Position numbers and translations under genes: made by a program
Notes under the pieces: generated by a model
Told to the model about the DNA's origin: nothing
The model's database searches: none
The model's input: the letters and a program-made list of their open reading frames with translations, nothing else
Shown: positions 6,855 through 9,250 of the stretch, in pieces
How the letters are laid out: each line of letters opens with the position of its first letter
How positions within the stretch are numbered: position 1 is the first letter of the stretch
Assembly (NCBI GenBank): GCA_021163905.1
Contig: JAGGTG010000074.1
Span: forward strand, 1 to 9,250
Source: Candidatus Aerophobota bacterium
GTDB taxonomy: Bacteria > Aerophobota > Aerophobia > Aerophobales > B3-G15
DNA: 9,250 nucleotides
Reading direction: 5' to 3'

Positions 6855-7042
6855 TTTTTACTTTTCTCTTTTTTAATAACTACTACTTCTCCTTTATAGT
6901 AACCACATTCCGGACAGGCAAAATGGGGTAGTTTAGCAGCTTTGCATTGAGGACAAAAACTAATTACCGGAGATTTGAGTTTTTGATGGGCCTGTCTGTT
7001 CTTCTTTCTGGATCGTGAAGTTTTCTTCTTGGGTACACCCAT
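6851..7042 (-). CDS. rpmF: Large-subunit ribosomal protein L32 (bL32), zinc-binding form
   Basis: This 63-residue, very basic protein has the L32 start MGVPKKKTSRSRKKNRQAH. It carries two CxxC pairs (Cys30/Cys33 and Cys43/Cys46), which form the zinc site of the so-called C+ form. It is a structural part of the 50S subunit. The basic tail KKEKSKK is unremarkable. The ATG follows directly on the stop of the synthetase gene (TAAATG), and the gene overlaps plsX by 4 nt. rpmF-plsX-fabH is a widespread order. The DUF177/YceD gene that usually precedes rpmF is missing here. Confidence 0.97.
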   Translation of the reverse strand: MGVPKKKTSRSRKKNRQAHQKLKSPVISFCPQCKAAKLPHFACPECGYYKGEVVVIKKEKSKK

Positions 7043-9148
7043 TTAACCCTCCTTTCTTATCCTGATTCTGGCATCAATTATTACCCCTCCTTTTTCCCAT
7101 ACAACAAGGGGATTTGCCTCTATTTCCTCTATCCAGGGAATATCCTGAACTAACCGGGAAAGTCTTAAAAGAGAATCCCTCACCAGGTTTATGTCAGAGG
7201 GACCTTCATCTCTAAATCCCTTTAAAAGTCTTGAAATTATCCTTGTCTCATCAATCATCTCCTCTACCTTTGAAGGAGTAAGAGGAACGAGTTTTGTAGA
7301 AAAGTCCCGGAAAAGCTCCACGTATTTACCTCCCAACCCAAATCTTATCAGATAACCAAAAGTTACATCACGTATTGCACCTATAAGAACTTCTTTTCCC
7401 TCTTTAAGCATAGGTTGTATGGAAATGCCAACTATTTCATCATCACCATGCAAAAATCTCTCAGCATTTTCCATTATCTGATTAAAGCTACTCTCAACTT
7501 GATCAACACTAACATTAAGCTTTACTCCTCCTATATCTGACTTATGAATTATTGCTGGAGATTCTATCTTCATTACCACAGGTCCTGAGATCTTCCTTGC
7601 CACCTGCACAGCTTCCTCTGGAGTCCGAACGAGATAATTATCAACTGTAGGAATACCGTAAGCACTCATTACCCTGAGAGCATTTACTCCTCCTACCTCA
7701 AAATGCCCCTTTTTCATTTCCTCTTTTAAAATTCTTTCCGCATCAGACTTATCAACCTGGAAAAATTCTACCTTTTCCTCTTTCCTTTCTCGAATAAATC
7801 TATAATTTATCATATTTCGCAGCACTCTCACTGCTGCCTCAGGCTCTTTGTAATTGGGAATTTTTGCCTTATTAAGAATGGAAATAGCTGGATTTACCAT
7901 TTCTCCTCCCATAAAACAGCTCAGAATTGTTTTTTCCTTTTTTTTAGTAAGCTCATCTATAACTTTAGCCACTCCTTCTGGATTGGTAGTTGTTTGAGGT
8001 GTAAGTAGTAGAATTATCGCATCTAAATTTGGATCCTGCAAAACAGTATCTAAAGCTAACCTGTAGCGATCCGGATCAGCATCCCCAAGGATGTCCAGAG
8101 GATTTGATATTGAGCTTGCCGGGGGAAGTTTTTCCTTTAGCTTTTTTACAGAATCCTCTGTTAAAGATGTTAAATTTAACGAATAATCCTCACAGGCATC
8201 TGTAGCCATAATCCCTGCTCCACCTGCATTGGTAAGCAGAAGAACCTTATCTCCCTTGGGAACAGGCTGAAAGGAAAAACCTCGAGCCATTTCAAAAGCC
8301 TCTGTTAGAGTTTTTGCCCTTATTATCCCAATTTCTTTAAATGCAACATCGTAGGCTTCATCGGCTCCGGAAAGAGCTCCTGTGTGAGAAGATGCTGCCC
8401 TTCTTCCTGCCTTGGATCTTCCTGATTTTATCATTATAATGGGTTTTTCTTTAACTACCTTTTTTGCAACCCTTATAAATTCCTTCCCTCTTCCAATATT
8501 CTCAAGATATCCAAGAATCACCTTAGTTTGAGGGTCATCCTTGAGATAAGAGATAAAATCAACCTCATCGAGATCCATCTTATTGCCCAAGCTTATAAAT
8601 TTGGATAAACCCACTCCTTCTCCTCTACACTGATCTAAAATAGCACACCCAAGAGCACCTGACTGTGAGATAAAAGCTATATTTCCAGATGGTGGATAAG
8701 TAGGGGCAAAGGAGGCATTTAAATTGCTATGAGTATCAATTATTCCAAGAACATTTGGTCCTAAAATCCTAACTCCCAGATCTTTAGCTATTTTTGCCAG
8801 CTTACTTTCTAACTCGGCTCCCTTTTTACCTGTTTCTTTAAATCCGGCTGTAATTACAACTGCTGAGCTTACCCCCTTTTCTCCACAATCCTCAATTACC
8901 GGGATAACATATACTGCAGGAACAACAACAATACAAAGATCAACTTTTGCAGGGATTTCCTTTAAATCAGGGTAAACCCTCAGCCCGTTTAAATAAGTTG
9001 ATGTGGTTGCCTTTTTATTAACCGGAAAAATATCTCCTTCAAAACCTCCATTAATTATATTTTTTAATATTTGATTTCCGAGTTTTTCCTTTTCCAGGCT
9101 AACACCAACAACAGCAATTGAGCCGGGATTAAAAAAATTATTAAGCAT
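7043..9148 (-). CDS. ADP-forming acyl-CoA synthetase (acetate-CoA ligase type), fused alpha-beta form
   Basis: The enzyme interconverts acyl-CoA + ADP + phosphate and acid + ATP + CoA. In fermenting organisms it makes ATP from acetyl-CoA. The 701 residues are the usual length of the fused form. The order is a CoA-binding domain (about 1-140, FNPGSIAVVGVS, GPNVLG), a succinyl-CoA-ligase-like flavodoxin domain (about 150-290, SQSGALG), a second flavodoxin-like domain (about 298-450, TNAGGAG) and a C-terminal ATP-grasp domain (about 465-701; VMKIESPAIIHKSDIGGVKL, FGLGGKYVE, EANPLVV). The phosphorylated histidine is His255 in SSHTGALSG. GPNVLG replaces the more usual GPNCLG. Acyl-chain preference cannot be read; a protein acetyltransferase (Pat) is unlikely because no GNAT domain is present. 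It is first in the visible train and ends directly at the rpmF ATG. Confidence 0.92.
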   Translation of the reverse strand: MLNNFFNPGSIAVVGVSLEKEKLGNQILKNIINGGFEGDIFPVNKKATTSTYLNGLRVYPDLKEIPAKVDLCIVVVPAVYVIPVIEDCGEKGVSSAVVITAGFKETGKKGAELESKLAKIAKDLGVRILGPNVLGIIDTHSNLNASFAPTYPPSGNIAFISQSGALGCAILDQCRGEGVGLSKFISLGNKMDLDEVDFISYLKDDPQTKVILGYLENIGRGKEFIRVAKKVVKEKPIIMIKSGRSKAGRRAASSHTGALSGADEAYDVAFKEIGIIRAKTLTEAFEMARGFSFQPVPKGDKVLLLTNAGGAGIMATDACEDYSLNLTSLTEDSVKKLKEKLPPASSISNPLDILGDADPDRYRLALDTVLQDPNLDAIILLLTPQTTTNPEGVAKVIDELTKKKEKTILSCFMGGEMVNPAISILNKAKIPNYKEPEAAVRVLRNMINYRFIRERKEEKVEFFQVDKSDAERILKEEMKKGHFEVGGVNALRVMSAYGIPTVDNYLVRTPEEAVQVARKISGPVVMKIESPAIIHKSDIGGVKLNVSVDQVESSFNQIMENAERFLHGDDEIVGISIQPMLKEGKEVLIGAIRDVTFGYLIRFGLGGKYVELFRDFSTKLVPLTPSKVEEMIDETRIISRLLKGFRDEGPSDINLVRDSLLRLSRLVQDIPWIEEIEANPLVVWEKGGVIIDARIRIRKEG
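7047..7053 (-). promoter_or_regulatory. Shine-Dalgarno of rpmF, inside the end of the synthetase gene
   Basis: The minus strand reads AGGAGGG, with GTTAA between AGGAGG and the rpmF ATG. The site is formed by the last coding triplets of the upstream gene (Lys-Glu-Gly). Such a strong site at a junction without any gap fits high expression of a ribosomal protein. Confidence 0.85.
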
Positions 9149-9154
9149 TTTTTA

Positions 9155-9158
9155 CCTC
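9155..9158 (-). promoter_or_regulatory. Shine-Dalgarno of the acyl-CoA synthetase gene
   Basis: The minus strand reads GAGG, six bases (TAAAAA) before the ATG at 9148-9146. It supports this start codon; the encoded protein begins with the family-typical LNNFFNPGSIAVVGVS. Confidence 0.75.
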
Positions 9159-9164
9159 GCTAAA

Positions 9165-9193
9165 AATTTACCACAATGTAGCTTTTGGGTCAA
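9165..9193 (-). promoter_or_regulatory. Possible sigma-70-type promoter of the minus-strand gene train
   Basis: On the minus strand TTGACC (9193-9188, five of six to consensus) is followed after 17 nt by TAAATT (9170-9165, four of six). The -35 box lies inside the end of the palindromic repeat. A start at about 9158 would leave a leader of only about 10 nt, with the Shine-Dalgarno at its very tip, which weakens the case. The real promoter may lie beyond 9250. Confidence 0.25.
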
Positions 9194-9249
9194 GATAATT
9201 GAGGGGGCAATGCTTCGCATTTCCCCCTCAACGCTTGCGCTGCTCCCCC
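9186..9249. repeat. GC-rich palindromic interspersed repeat, copy 2
   Basis: This is the direct copy of 512-570, here with a fuller hairpin. TTGAGGGGG (9199-9207) pairs with CCCCCTCAA (9223-9231), and the inner AATGC (9209-9213) pairs with GCATT (9217-9221) around a TTC loop, with one C/T mismatch between the stems. The tail ACGCTTGCGCTGCTCCCCC is kept. Similarity to copy 1 ends at 9249, one base before the window edge (T here, A in copy 1). It lies directly upstream of the minus-strand gene train. Confidence 0.75.
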
Positions 9250-9250
9250 T

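Noticed and set aside
9164..9194. A second regulator remnant next to repeat copy 2 (minus strand reads LDPKATLW then stop)
   Set aside because: Only LDP is shared with the 419-520 remnant, and those codons lie in the repeat itself; the rest does not align without gaps and is too short to judge.
1..9250. tRNA, rRNA or CRISPR array
   Set aside because: No cloverleaf-like segments, rRNA signatures or regularly spaced repeats were seen; the two palindromic repeats are about 8.7 kb apart.

Overview
The window reads as AT-rich bacterial chromosome, probably from an anaerobic, uncultivated or deep-branching bacterium. The support is indirect: a four-cysteine ribosomal protein L32, an ADP-forming acyl-CoA synthetase in the place where many Firmicutes carry an acetate kinase gene, a MntA/HepT module, and short GC-rich palindromic repeats in an AT-rich background. 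I cannot name a phylum from sequence alone.

Layout. Positions 1-433 (plus strand) hold the last codons of a MntA-type nucleotidyltransferase gene and a complete HepT-type HEPN gene, joined by an ATGA overlap. Tail-to-tail with hepT, on the minus strand at 419-520, is a 33-codon remnant of a helix-turn-helix regulator gene. It breaks off at a GC-rich palindromic repeat (512-570). Next comes a strongly inverted-repeat element of about 172 bp (571-742), then AT-rich DNA with shorter repeat fragments up to 915. From 9148 down to 916 there is one tightly packed minus-strand gene train: ADP-forming acyl-CoA synthetase, rpmF, plsX, fabH, a secreted DUF4139-like protein, an EF-G-like GTPase, and bioY. 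Junctions are 0 nt, a 4-nt overlap, 3, 7, 40 and 6 nt. Just upstream of the first gene (9186-9249) lies a second direct copy of the 512-570 repeat, so the train is bracketed by the repeat.

How the genes fit together (inference from families). The synthetase interconverts acetyl/acyl-CoA and acid with ADP/ATP. FabH uses acetyl-CoA and malonyl-ACP to start fatty acid synthesis. PlsX turns acyl-ACP into acyl-phosphate for phospholipids. BioY imports biotin, the cofactor of acetyl-CoA carboxylase, which makes malonyl-CoA. RpmF and the EF-G-like protein connect the train to ribosomes or growth rate, and the DUF4139-like protein is an unassigned exported protein.

Most of the window is ordinary core metabolism. 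The points worth a second look are the repeat pair and the large inverted-repeat element, the broken regulator gene, the altered GTPase motifs of the EF-G-like protein, and the exchange of acetate kinase for an ADP-forming synthetase next to rpmF-plsX-fabH.
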